This document shows positions 20,585-31,230 of a stretch of 64,000 bases of DNA, in pieces. Below the pieces are notes generated by a model. That model saw only the letters and a program-made list of their open reading frames with translations, had not been told where the DNA came from and searched no databases. Within the stretch, counting starts at the first letter, position 1, and every line of letters begins with the position of its first letter. Source of the DNA: Diphasiastrum complanatum (lineage: Eukaryota > Streptophyta > Lycopodiopsida > Lycopodiales > Lycopodiaceae); contig CM055106.1 in assembly GCA_029204225.1 (NCBI GenBank), positions 45,019,313 to 45,083,312 on the forward strand, in the 5' to 3' direction. The position numbers and the translations under genes were made by a program.

Positions 20585-21564
20585 CACTAGAGTTGTTTTA
20601 TGCGCATTTTCGTGTGCATGCGCACAAAAGTGCGCATAAAATCCTTGGTCACTTGACAAGACATAACTTGTCATCAAATGATTGAAATTTCAATCTTTCA
20701 ATTGTACGTGGAACTAGACTTGACTCTTCATTGTATTATTGGAAGACTTAAATTTTTTCTCTTTCAATTGATGGCAATCTGCCCCCAAAAAACTTCAATT
20801 TTCAACACTTTTCAGCACTTCACATGGGTAACTTTAGGTGCACATATATATCTCTATAGGACTCCAAAATTGATTTTTTTTATAGACATGTTTCTATGGT
20901 CATAAAGGATTTTTGAAAGTAGACAACCAAACAAAGGGTTGTAAAAAGCACCTCCAAAAGAGCTAAAACTTTCTAGCACCCTTCAATACTTTTTAGCACT
21001 TGACACAGATAGCTTTAGATGCACATATCTATCTCTACATAACTCCAAATTGAAAAAATTTTGAGAGACACGCTTCTATGGTCATATAATACTTTTTAAA
21101 GAGATAAATCAAAAAAATATTGTCAAATTCATGGTATTACACACTCATAGATGATATTTCCAGTTTTGGTGATTTTTATCAACACTTAAAAGGGTAACTT
21201 TGAATGCACGTATCTATCTCTATAGATCTCCAAATTCAATTTTTTTTTAATAGGCATGTTTCTATAATCATATAGGATTTTTAAGAGTAGACAGGCTAAA
21301 AATTGAATGCAAAATTCACAACAATGTAGTCCCATATACGAAAATATTGAAGTTTCATCAGTACCTCCACGTGTTGGACACATCATATCTTACATATAAG
21401 TTACTCAAAATGAAGGTCTCAAATTTTCTAATCAGTAAATGTATATATGAAGAACACACATGTGAAAGGATTTGATGTGATTCATCATAGTTTATGAGAT
21501 ATGATTTTTTGAATAATTGCTTGAAAATGCACACTTTTGTGTGCATTTTGAAACGACTCTAGTG
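20585..21564. mobile_element. TTAA-flanked inverted-repeat element with subterminal hairpins (980 bp, non-coding)
   Basis: Left end CACTAGAGTTGTTT and right end AAACGACTCTAGTG are terminal inverted repeats with one mismatch over 14 bp, and both are flanked by TTAA (20581-20584 and 21565-21568). Just inside the left end is a hairpin with TTTTATGCGCA / TGCGCATAAAA arms; inside the right end AAAATGCACAC-TTTT-GTGTGCATTTT is a perfect 11-bp-arm hairpin. The interior holds three ~180-bp imperfect tandem copies, each with a phrase like GCACATATCTATCTCTA. No transposase is visible. It looks like a MITE/foldback element; ends starting CACTA and a TTAA target make superfamily assignment open. Confidence 0.7.
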
Positions 21565-21830
21565 TTAAGAAGGTCATGCAATCCAATAGCTCTACAAGAA
21601 ACTCATCTATGTTTCCTATAATCACTTTGAAATAAGAAGACTGGATGGAGATTCACTTGTGAAGACCATATGATCTGCACTGTGCACTATGCATCATGAT
21701 ATAAAGACGGGCCTTCCATGACAATGAAACACACTTTTAAACATCACTAATAGATTGCAAGCAAGAACATTGTGACTGTCACATCTACACATTAATAAAA
21801 TGATTGCACTTTTCAAACACATGAATTCCT

Positions 21831-22466
21831 TGTGTCGGAAATTAATGGGAATGAGTGGAAGCTGATGAGTGAGCTTGGTGTAGGATCGGAAGTGCCACAA
21901 AAAACAACAGAATATTCAAATGGAATGATTCAAACAAATGCGCAAATGAACGATACAGTAGTGAGATTGAGAATTTGCACTCTGATTAATATCAAACAGT
22001 GAGTACAATACTTGAAGTGATAAAACTTTAGCTTACGGTCGTTGAGCGTGATAACGCTGGCTACAAAAGGATTGATCAGATTAGAAAATTAGTAGAAAAA
22101 ATTTTCTGATGAAGATTAAGTCTATTACAAAATATCTTTTACTTGCTAAATAACTAATTAGCATTAAATGCTATCTGTCTCATTTATTACAACCATCCTT
22201 GAATGTACAAAGAAGGTGGACTATTAACGCGGATCGGATTTCTAATCGATAGTATCGGAATTTACAAGTATCGGAATTTACAAAGACTCAAAAATTATAA
22301 TAATTCAAAAAATATAGGATTTTTTGAGTCGATACGGTATCAAAAAATTCTAAAAAGTTCAATCCTGGTTTTTTGATCTTATGCTCAAAAATTTGAGCCT
22401 TCTATTTTTGGTTTTTCAGGATGCTCATTAATGAATGGATTTGAGGCTAAGCATAGAATTCCAACA
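21831..22466 (-). repeat. LTR of Copia III (636 bp)
   Basis: Runs on the minus strand from TGTTGGAATTC (22466) to ...CCGACACA (21831). The 3' half aligns with the LTR at 37246-37820 (shared ATTAATCAGAGTGCAA, TCACTACTG, GTTCATTTGCGCA), and the first ~80 bp match 62560-62640 (ATGCTTAGCC, ATGAGCATCCTGAAAAA). It directly follows the end of a Copia RNase H frame and a purine tract, as a 3' LTR should. Confidence 0.8.
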
Positions 22467-22600
22467 ATCTGCCTTAATGTGGATCCTAAAAACTTTTGAT
22501 TTTCAGATTCAACATGTCGTTGAATCTGAGATGGTGCTCCTTTGACAGAGCCTTTGTGAAGTAATCTACTATAGTAGCCTTGGTTCACCTATCACACATA
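22467..22600 (-). pseudogene. Copia III RNase H C-terminal tail and polypurine tract
   Basis: The minus strand encodes the end of the Copia polyprotein in shifted frames, equivalent to DYFTKALSKEQHLRFNDML seen intact at 35462-35560. The DNA ends GGATCCACATTAAGGCAGAT immediately before the LTR, a weak polypurine tract. Upstream coding sequence is absent, so this is a truncated 3' end. Confidence 0.75.
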
Positions 22601-23649
<1,049 letters not shown>

Positions 23650-24930
23650 GAAAGGCTGGTGGTGACTAGTACTTGCGTAACTGGCTACCGTTGATGGGCG
23701 TAGCAAACAGTGTCCCATCTATTGTTTCTAAAGTCACTGTCCCTTGTGATAGGATGTCGGTGATGCAATAAGGGCCTTCACCAGTGAACTTCAGCTTTCC
23801 TTTGATCACCTTTGTCTTGTACATGAGGACCAAATCTCCTTTTTGAAGATCTTTCTTGTGAAGACGACGATCATGCCAGGCCTTGTGACATGCTTTCTCT
23901 GCAGCAAGAGCATGGACTGCTAATAAGCATGTTTCACACAACTTGTGTAGTGCTTCATGACAAAGGTGGAGCGATCTTGTATCATCAAATCGTTGCACTG
24001 TGGCAAGGTGAAGAGATGGAACGAGAAATTCCACCGGCATGACTACATCTTGGCCATACACCAATTGGAATGGCGTTTGTTCGGTACTGCCTTTGTATGC
24101 AGTTCTAAAAGCTCACAGAGCAGCGTGTAGCTTGTGCTCCCAATCTGATCTGCTTGCTTGTACTGTCTTTGTCAAAATGCCGCACAAAATATTTTTAGAA
24201 GATTCAGCTTGGCCGTTGCCTCTTGGGCCATAACGCGTGCTGAAACGATGGATCACAAAGAACTCTTCTAATTAGACATTGATGGTCTCGTTGACAAAGT
24301 GAGTTTCCCAAACGCTGACTATCTCCACTGGGCATCCGAAGCGTACAATGATATTTTCATAAAGGAACTTCACGGTGGACCTAGCATCTGCTATGCGCAC
24401 TACTTTGGCTTCAACCCACTTTGTGAGATAATCTATAGCCACGATAATATATCGGGCTTGGGTACTGCGAGCGGCTGGTTGAATAGGGCTAATGTAATCA
24501 AGTCCCCGTTTCTCAAATGGAGCTTGAGCCAATACAAGATGTAACGGCTCATAATTTGTCTTGGTTGGTCTGCGTGCCCTCTGACATACATCACATTGCT
24601 TGATATATGCCTCAGTATCCTTGTGCATTGTTGGCCACCAACAGTCAGATTGTAGGATCTTGTGTACTATTACATCTGTTGCAAAGTGTCCACGTCCCAT
24701 TGCTTCATGCGAGAGGGACATGATCTGACTTGTCTCATGGGGCAGGATACAACGACAAATGATATTGTCCGTCCCTCTTTGATACAGTTGGCTAGCAATC
24801 ACTAATATGGACGAGCTTTAAGTACAAGTTTTCACTGTTGCACCTTGGATAGTGACCGATTAGGTTGGCCGTTCATCAAATACTCAACTATGTCTGCGGC
24901 CCAATCCGGTACAACATCCACGTAAAAATC
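23650..24930 (-). pseudogene. Gypsy C2: end of RNase H region and integrase
   Basis: The minus strand begins with VPDWAADIVEYLMNGQPN-type sequence (matched in C3 at 53335-53390). The integrase frame 24802-24272 follows, with H2C2 zinc domain (HEAMGRGHFATDVIVHKIL ... CDVCQRA) and the first catalytic Asp in GLDYISPIQPAARS. The second Asp is lost (VSVWETHFVNE where C3 has VSDWDTHFVNQ). After a frameshift near 24270, GNGQAESS supplies the Glu, and 24064-23666 gives the C-terminal part YGQDVVMPVEFLVPS ... KAWHDRRLHKKDLQKGDLVL ... NGSQLRKY. One catalytic residue missing plus a frameshift: inactive. Confidence 0.88.
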
Positions 24931-26040
24931 GAAAACCAAAAAGTTTAAAAATGCAAAAAATCAATGCTTTAATGACAAGTGACACGCGACACAAAATCTA
25001 TATTTTTTTTTACCTAAATCTATATATCACAGTACAATTTTGGTCTTCTTTATCGAGATTTAGACTAAGACAACAACCAATAGTACCAATCTTGGTACTT
25101 CGGTAGAACAAATAAGTACCTCGAACACAAAAAATCTAGATCTGTTTGTGACTCTTTGTTTCATCACCTCCGCTTCAGGCATATATTCTGGAGTGGACAA
25201 AGTAGAGTGGGACACACTCGCCTCACCTCCAAACTTGTTGCAGAACTCCCTCTTGACTCTGTAAAACAAATGATCAAACAGATCTTGATTCTACTAACAA
25301 AATGCGTAGTTTACTTAACAAAGGATGAGAAAGAAACAAACACGAACTCGAAACATTTCTATTCGTGACCAACTCAAAAGATTCACGTCGGTTTCTTATT
25401 GAAGCTCAAAAGATTCTCAAAAAGATTTTCAAAAGATTCTAGAAACAAAAAATCTTGGTTCATGTTCAAACCTCAGATGTCGCGAAAATTGTCACGAACA
25501 ATTCGCGAAATGTTCTGGATTCTACTTCAAGCTCAGAGACAATTGTCGCGAATAATTCGCGAAACATAAAGCTGAGTAGAAGAGGTAGACTGTCGCAAAA
25601 TATTCACGAACAAAAATTATTTGTCCTTGGAAACAAAGCGTCTATTTGAATATCAATCGTCGTAAATGGTTAGATTCTACTATTACAAAATTGAAAGGCC
25701 AAAAGACCTGTCTTGTAGCAATATAAAGACATGTGCACTACTCGTTGTAACCAACTCATTCACTCAGAGACACAACAACGAGATAAGACAACAAGAAATA
25801 TATACTGAGTCAGATTCAAAATTATAAATTTGTTTTTGATCAATAGTTTCTAATTGTCTAAAATTGTCTTAAGTTGTCTCTTACTTCCGCACATAATTTT
25901 CGGACGCATATTCAATCAAAACTAATACTGTTCTATTAGTACATAGATCTAATACAATCCCGATTGAAGACACTGATATTAGTTTGATTTATTTGAATTT
26001 AATCGTGTTCTCTGTGGAAGAATAATTACTATTTTTCCTA
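24931..26040. other. Possible LTR-like segment, family unknown
   Basis: No coding motif. Contains a TATA-like box TATAAAGA (25722-25729) followed by a leader-like stretch and, upstream, the hairpin TCGCGAATAATTCGCGA near 25545 plus related CGCGAA words at 25479-25505. This resembles the regulatory part of an LTR, but no second copy or PBS was found. Confidence 0.3.
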
Positions 26041-26832
26041 CAGACTCCAACTCCTGGCTGCCCATTAGCCCTCCTCCAATTTTAGTGGTCCCACGACACC
26101 TGCGAGATGTAGTTACTGTGGGCTTTTATTTGCTCACATTGAATCTTTATTAAATGATATTGTACCTTCTCCATAAAATCGAGTCGGACAATGTTGAAAT
26201 CTAAATTGTGCAACAAAAAACAACGGTGGGCTCCGACGATCCACTTTGAGGTCGTCCAGGCTGTAAACCGAGATTCTCAGGAGCCTCCCATCATTGCGGG
26301 AAATACAGTGTAGCCACCAACAATTGATCCTTAATGCTCTCTGACGCCATTGGCTTATTCGGATTGAATGCCAAAGGAGGAAGGCAATCATGCCATCGCA
26401 TTGCCACAGATGCCAATAGAGTCAAATCTTTTGCAAAGAGCGCCGATTGCCTCACTATGGGATCAGGAGAGTGTATATACTCTCGTTGGTATGCTTGTAG
26501 TGCCCGGTGGAAATCCACTAAAATTTCCCAACTTTAAGATTGGTGGATGATTGGCCAGTTCGGCGTATAGATAGCAATTTTGTCCATGGCCAATCCCAAA
26601 TCCTTCCACTTATTCCTGCACGGCATTGGGACCTAATATGGATCTACACGCCATTGGCGAGGGCTGGCCACGTAACTCCTGATGAACTCTGGAGTTTTCT
26701 CAAAAATTGTAACTCTCCAAGTTGGCTGCTCTCCCAATGCAAGTATTTTATCCAATTCTTTGTCGGCCTCTATTTTAGAGGTCTTAAACTTGAGGACCCA
26801 ACCACCACGCAAGGACTCATGAGGATGTTGTG
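26041..26832. other. Unidentified segment 3' of Copia I pol
   Basis: Less AT-rich than its surroundings. A 75-codon minus frame (26518-26291: MDFHRALQAYQREYIHSPDP ... RWHDCLPPLAFNPNKPMASE) looks protein-like but I do not recognise it; neighbouring frames are full of stops. It lies where the 3' LTR of Copia I should be, so Copia I is truncated or this is foreign filler DNA. Confidence 0.35.
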
Positions 26833-29325
26833 CTAAAAAGCTCTAGATCTGGTCCTTGACGCTGATTGGTCTTCTGAACAATGGTGTGGTCCTTCAGCAC
26901 CACGTGACTCCATAAACCAAGTAGTTTGCACTAGTCCATCTTCAAGATCTACTTGACACAAGAAAATGACCATGAATTCACCAAAAATTGACAATCTCCA
27001 AGTATTGGCACCAAGTAGCTGAACACTTGAGAACTTAGCCATGGATGAGTGACATAATGAACCTCCAATAGCTTCATTTCCATCAGCAAAATCAGCCAAG
27101 AATGCTAGTACAAATCCAACATCAAAACAATGCTCACCAATGTAGCTAGTTTTACCATATCTTGACAATTTGCACACATCCACATGAAATTGCTCAAACA
27201 TGAGATAGAAAAAGTAAAGTAAACTTGAACAACACTTCCTTGCTGCTCCTTTGATCTTACTTGAGTCTTCAATATGCTGCAAAAACAGATCCATAACACC
27301 TTTGCCAATTACCTCTCCTTTGATGCTCTTGACTAGCTCCAGATTGCCAACTTCCCTTTTGACTAGTTGAAGCGCTTTGAGATCAACCTCTTGATCTTCA
27401 ACTTGACCATCGAAGTCATTGAACAAACTTTGTTTTCCAGATCCATTACTTGATTTTATAGCAAGATAACATCCATCCACTTGCATAGCTCCATGTACAC
27501 AAGAAGATCTTCCAAAAGATGTTCCACTCTTCATAAGAGATTGATACTCAAGATCCATTGCTTGGATCCACTCCTCTTCTTTCCTTGCCTGATCTACACT
27601 TGTAGGCTCATCCAAAGAGGTTAGGAAAGTAACATAATTTCTAGAAACTACTTGCTTACCCTTTTGATCATATGTGAGCCTTGAAGGTACTTGTCTTTCT
27701 CTTGATGTTCTCCTTGGCTTTTGACTTGATGAAGGTCCATCATCACCACCATCCAAAGTAGGATCCTTCTCATCAACATCAAGAATGTTAGATCCATCTA
27801 CTTTACCATAAATCATGCTTGAAGACACCCTTGGAATGTTTCCCTCATAAAAAATGACATCTCTACCAACAATCACTTTGTTAGTAGAAGGAATGTAAAC
27901 CTTGTAGGCTTTACTCACTTCACTATATCCAACAAAAATACCTCTTCTTGAAGATGGATCCTCCTTGGTTCTATCATCAAGAGTAATGTTGACATAGCAT
28001 GAGCATCCAAAGGTTCTTAGAAAGTTGACACTCGGCCTCCTCTTGAATAGCATCTCAAAAGGTGTCCTTCCATCCAAAATAGCACTCGGCCACCTATTGC
28101 ACAAGAAATTGGCACACAACAAAGCTTGATCCCAAAATGGTTTGTCAAGATTAGCACTTAACCTCATAGCTTTAGCACTTTCACATAAAGTCCTATTTTT
28201 CCTTTCAGCCACTCCATTTTGTTGTGGGGTCCTTGATGTTGTATACTCCCTCTTGATCCCATGCTCATCACAAAAGGCCTTGAACTTGTTAGATATGTAC
28301 TCACCACCATTGTCACCTCTCAAGCACTTGATCTTTGTGGAGAATTGGTTCTCCCTTGCATTCTTGAACTTGACAAAGACAACATACACTTTATCCTTGC
28401 TCTTTAGTAGATAGATCCAACAAAATCTACTAAAATCATCAATGAATGTTACATACATCTTAGCTCCACTATTGCTAATTGTAGTAAATCCATAAATATC
28501 TGAATGTACAAGTTGAAAAGGCTTTGTACATCTAGAAATAGATCTAGTATAAGGTAGTCTATGTGACTTAGACAAAGCACAAGACTCACAAATATGCTTG
28601 TCATTACTTAAGGAACTTGGAAGACCAATCACAACCTTCTTCCTTGCCAGTACCTCCAATGACTTGAAGTTGAGGTGTCCCATCCTTTTGTGCCAAACCT
28701 CTTGAATAGAAATTTGCTCCCTTGCAACACATCCAACTTGGTTAGCAATAACACAAGCATCAAGTTTGAACAACTTCCCTTGCCTTTTACCTTTTCCAAT
28801 CAAGACATCCTTCCTTTTGATCAAACAAGCATCTCCATCAAACTCCACCTTGAGGCCCTTACTTAGCATTTGACTCACACTAAGCAAATTCTTGGTAATA
28901 GATGGAATAAACAAGACATCCTCCAAATGAACATTCCTATTTGTAGAGAGAGAAATAGGAATTGTGCCAATCCCTTTGATTGCACACTCACCATCATTGG
29001 TCGTGTAGATCCTCTTGTCATCTCCATATGCCAACAAAGAAGTGAAGTACTCTTTGTGAAAGGTCATGTGTGAACTTGCTCCACTATCAATCCACCAAGG
29101 ATCTAGATCTCCATCATTATCAAGCATACATGAAGACATCACAAAAGCATAATCATTTGCATCTTGCACATCCAAACCATCCTCATCAAGAGTAAGATTA
29201 CCTTGCTTGTCTCCTTGATCTCTCTTCTTCTTGTAGCACTCACTTGCAAAGTGTCCTTTGATGCCACAATAAAAGCACTTGAGCTTTGATCTATCCTTAT
29301 TTTTTCCACTTGAAGAAGCATCCAC
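26833..29325 (-). CDS. Copia I pol: zinc knuckle, protease, integrase, then an unknown domain instead of RT
   Basis: 830 codons without a stop. Residues 17-30 are the knuckle CFYCGIKGHFASEC; the protease active site is DSGAS at residue 80. The integrase zinc domain is H212/H217/C246/C249, with the triad D276 (LVHSDIYG), D338 (LRGDNGGEY) and E374 (NGVAERKNRT) with correct 35-residue spacing. GYSEVSKAYKVY and the SSSQKPRRTSR linker follow, up to AMDLEYQSLMKSGT (~residue 601), where a normal Copia enters RT. Instead residues ~602-830 are unrelated, including QVEDQEVDLK, GNLELVKSIKGEVIGKGVMD, FEQFHVDVCKLSRY and NEAIGGSLCHSSMAKFSS. No YVDD or RNase H motif. Integrase could be functional; RT would be needed in trans. 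An in-frame TAA separates it from gag, so the first Met is not a certain translation start. Confidence 0.85.
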   Translation of the reverse strand: MDASSSGKNKDRSKLKCFYCGIKGHFASECYKKKRDQGDKQGNLTLDEDGLDVQDANDYAFVMSSCMLDNDGDLDPWWIDSGASSHMTFHKEYFTSLLAYGDDKRIYTTNDGECAIKGIGTIPISLSTNRNVHLEDVLFIPSITKNLLSVSQMLSKGLKVEFDGDACLIKRKDVLIGKGKRQGKLFKLDACVIANQVGCVAREQISIQEVWHKRMGHLNFKSLEVLARKKVVIGLPSSLSNDKHICESCALSKSHRLPYTRSISRCTKPFQLVHSDIYGFTTISNSGAKMYVTFIDDFSRFCWIYLLKSKDKVYVVFVKFKNARENQFSTKIKCLRGDNGGEYISNKFKAFCDEHGIKREYTTSRTPQQNGVAERKNRTLCESAKAMRLSANLDKPFWDQALLCANFLCNRWPSAILDGRTPFEMLFKRRPSVNFLRTFGCSCYVNITLDDRTKEDPSSRRGIFVGYSEVSKAYKVYIPSTNKVIVGRDVIFYEGNIPRVSSSMIYGKVDGSNILDVDEKDPTLDGGDDGPSSSQKPRRTSRERQVPSRLTYDQKGKQVVSRNYVTFLTSLDEPTSVDQARKEEEWIQAMDLEYQSLMKSGTSFGRSSCVHGAMQVDGCYLAIKSSNGSGKQSLFNDFDGQVEDQEVDLKALQLVKREVGNLELVKSIKGEVIGKGVMDLFLQHIEDSSKIKGAARKCCSSLLYFFYLMFEQFHVDVCKLSRYGKTSYIGEHCFDVGFVLAFLADFADGNEAIGGSLCHSSMAKFSSVQLLGANTWRLSIFGEFMVIFLCQVDLEDGLVQTTWFMESRGAEGPHHCSEDQSASRTRSRAF

Positions 29326-30000
29326 TTAATCTTGCCCTTTAGACCACTTGCTTTTGGTTTTTCCCTTGAATTTGCCCTTTGTGAACATAGCATCCTCTTG
29401 AAGTGTTGATGTAGATCCACCTCTTGCTTGAAGTCTATATTCCTCATTGATCAAGATCTCTTGAAGATCCATCAAACTTGGCAAAGTCTTTTGAATAGCA
29501 ATACTTTGAACAATTTTAGCATGAGCATCCAACAAGCCATTAAGAATCACTTGAATAAGCTCTCCTTCCTAAATGCTTTCATCTATGCAAGCTAACTCAT
29601 CATTCGATGCTTTCATTCTCAAAACAAAAGTACTTGGACTTTATTCATTCTTTTGCAAACCAGAAAAGATTTGCCTTCTTAGAGTCAACACTCTAGAAGT
29701 AGACTTGGATTCATAAAGCTTCTTCAATGAATTCCAAGCTTCCAAAGATGATGTGCACTTACCAACTTCCTTGAGAAGTTCATTGGTAACATTCATCTTT
29801 ATCATGTGTAGAGCCTTCTTGGCCCTCTTGTCATACCTCAATTGATCTTGTTGTGCTGCTGGTCTCTCTTCCAAACCTACAACAATATCCAAAACATCAT
29901 TCATCTCAAGAAGTGACTCCATCCTCACTTTCCATAATGAATAGTTACTTGAGGTAAGCCTATCATTGGCTTCCAACATGACTCCAATTGAGGTTGCCAT
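29326..30000 (-). pseudogene. Copia I gag (in frame with pol, interrupted by three stops)
   Basis: Starts MATSIGVMLEANDRLTSSNY at 30000, followed by SLWKVRMESLLEMNDVLDIV, YDKRAKKALHMIKMNVTNEL and STSRVLTLRRQIFSGLQKNE: the UBN2/Copia gag core also seen in Copia II. Stops lie at ~29641 (TAA), ~29570 (TAG) and 29326 (TAA), all in the same frame as pol, with no frameshift in ~3.2 kb. Between stops the protein reads on sensibly (IAIQKTLPSLMDLQEILINE). Gag forms the particle. Probably inactivated by point mutations; suppression is conceivable but unsupported. Confidence 0.85.
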
Positions 30001-30583
30001 GTAGCAATGACCTGATCTTCTCTTTCAACCTGTTTCACAAAGCACTCCTTTGAACAACAACAAATGCTTTCAAAAAAAATCACCAAGATTTGAAACTATC
30101 TCACAAATTCTCTTCTAGCACTTATCCAAGAAAATCAACACATAGAATCATAGAATCTTGATCAACCTATGATCTATCCTCAATCTAATGACTTTTGCCA
30201 CTTCCTAAGATTGAAACACACTCAAATGAAGTCCAGCAACCTCACTATCTAGAGATCCGATCAAAATTAAAGTTTTGACAAAATCACAAAAAATTGACTA
30301 TTCCAAATCTACATGCAAATGCTGAAAATTTGATATGCAATCTATAAGCCACCACTTAGGCTGAACCAATGATCCAAAAATCGGCCAAATCCAGCATGTG
30401 AATTCAAAAAACAGAATTGAACAAGTATACTGACCTATTTAGTGTTTTGATCTACAAAAGATCCAATCTACAAAAGCAAAAAATCCGATTTTGGTGTAGA
30501 ATCCTCTCTAGCATGCTCTAGACTTGATATCTTCACCAAATCATTGATAGATATGATTTCCTCCTTCATAACCTAAAACACAA
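30001..30583 (-). other. Copia I untranslated leader
   Basis: Between PBS and gag start; no ORF expected or seen. The first ~70 nt after the PBS are shared with 48695-48752. Confidence 0.7.
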
Positions 30584-30595
30584 GCTCTGATACCA
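30584..30595 (-). other. Primer-binding site, initiator tRNA-Met type (Copia I)
   Basis: The minus strand reads TGGTATCAGAGC directly after the LTR end ...TTTCACA. It matches the plant initiator tRNA-Met 3' end, the usual Copia primer. Confidence 0.95.
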
Positions 30596-31230
30596 TGTGA
30601 AAGATTTCAGATCCTTAAGATCCAATCTACTTGAATGATCTTTGGTTAGAAAGAGAAATACACTATCAATTTCACCAATGTAGAAAAATCAGCATCGAGA
30701 TACAAACACTAATAGAACTTGATCAAACTTGAATGAAATGATTATGTACTATTGCTGTCCGTACAAAACCATCAAGCTACTATATTTCACACGTGTGGAT
30801 CCAAAAATAGCAAATATAGATCATTCTACACATAGAATTGCAAGCAATCACCAAGATAGTGCACCAATGGATAGTAGAACCCAAGAGAACCATGTATAAG
30901 CATGAAATGAGATAGAGAAGAGAGAAGATGACTCTCTCCACGAGTTACATCATTTTATAGCAGGTCCAAACCCTATTTGGCCACTTGGCTTTCCCACCAA
31001 AATGCTAACCCTACCAATTTTGGGTCTAGATTCAATGTACCCAACTTATTCAAATTGAATCTACTCAAACTCGCATTCTATCTTTCCCACACTTTCAAAA
31101 AGTGTTTATTCAAATGAAATTTAGACTAATGAACTTTGAAAAGTCAACCTCTAAGTCTAAAACAAGTTTTGGCCTCATGCCAAATATGGAAATATTGCAA
31201 AATGTGATGAAACTAGTTGAATCTTTCACA
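30596..31230 (-). repeat. 5' LTR of Copia I (635 bp)
   Basis: On the minus strand it starts TGTGAAAGATTCAACTAG (31230) and ends AAATCTTTCACA (30596), with short inverted ends TGTGAAAGATT/AATCTTTCACA. A TATA-like TATAAAAT lies at 30959-30952. The palindrome CACACGTGTG is at 30788-30797. Partial copies: 62089-62556 (plus) and ~48290-48682 (plus). Confidence 0.92.

Larger units (their letters stand above)
26833..31230 (-). mobile_element. Copia I: LTR, PBS, gag, protease, integrase, RT replaced; 3' LTR missing
   Basis: On the minus strand: 5' LTR (31230-30596), initiator-Met PBS (30595-30584), leader with no gene (30583-30001), gag (30000-29326) and an 830-codon pol frame (29325-26833). It carries protease and a complete DD35E integrase, but RT/RNase H are replaced by unrelated sequence. 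No 3' LTR is found at the low-coordinate end. It is inserted in a Gypsy A-type LTR: base 31231 starts in mid-LTR. The 9094-10575 fragment is the RT-bearing relative and 60846-62556 a second RT-less derivative. Confidence 0.85.
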
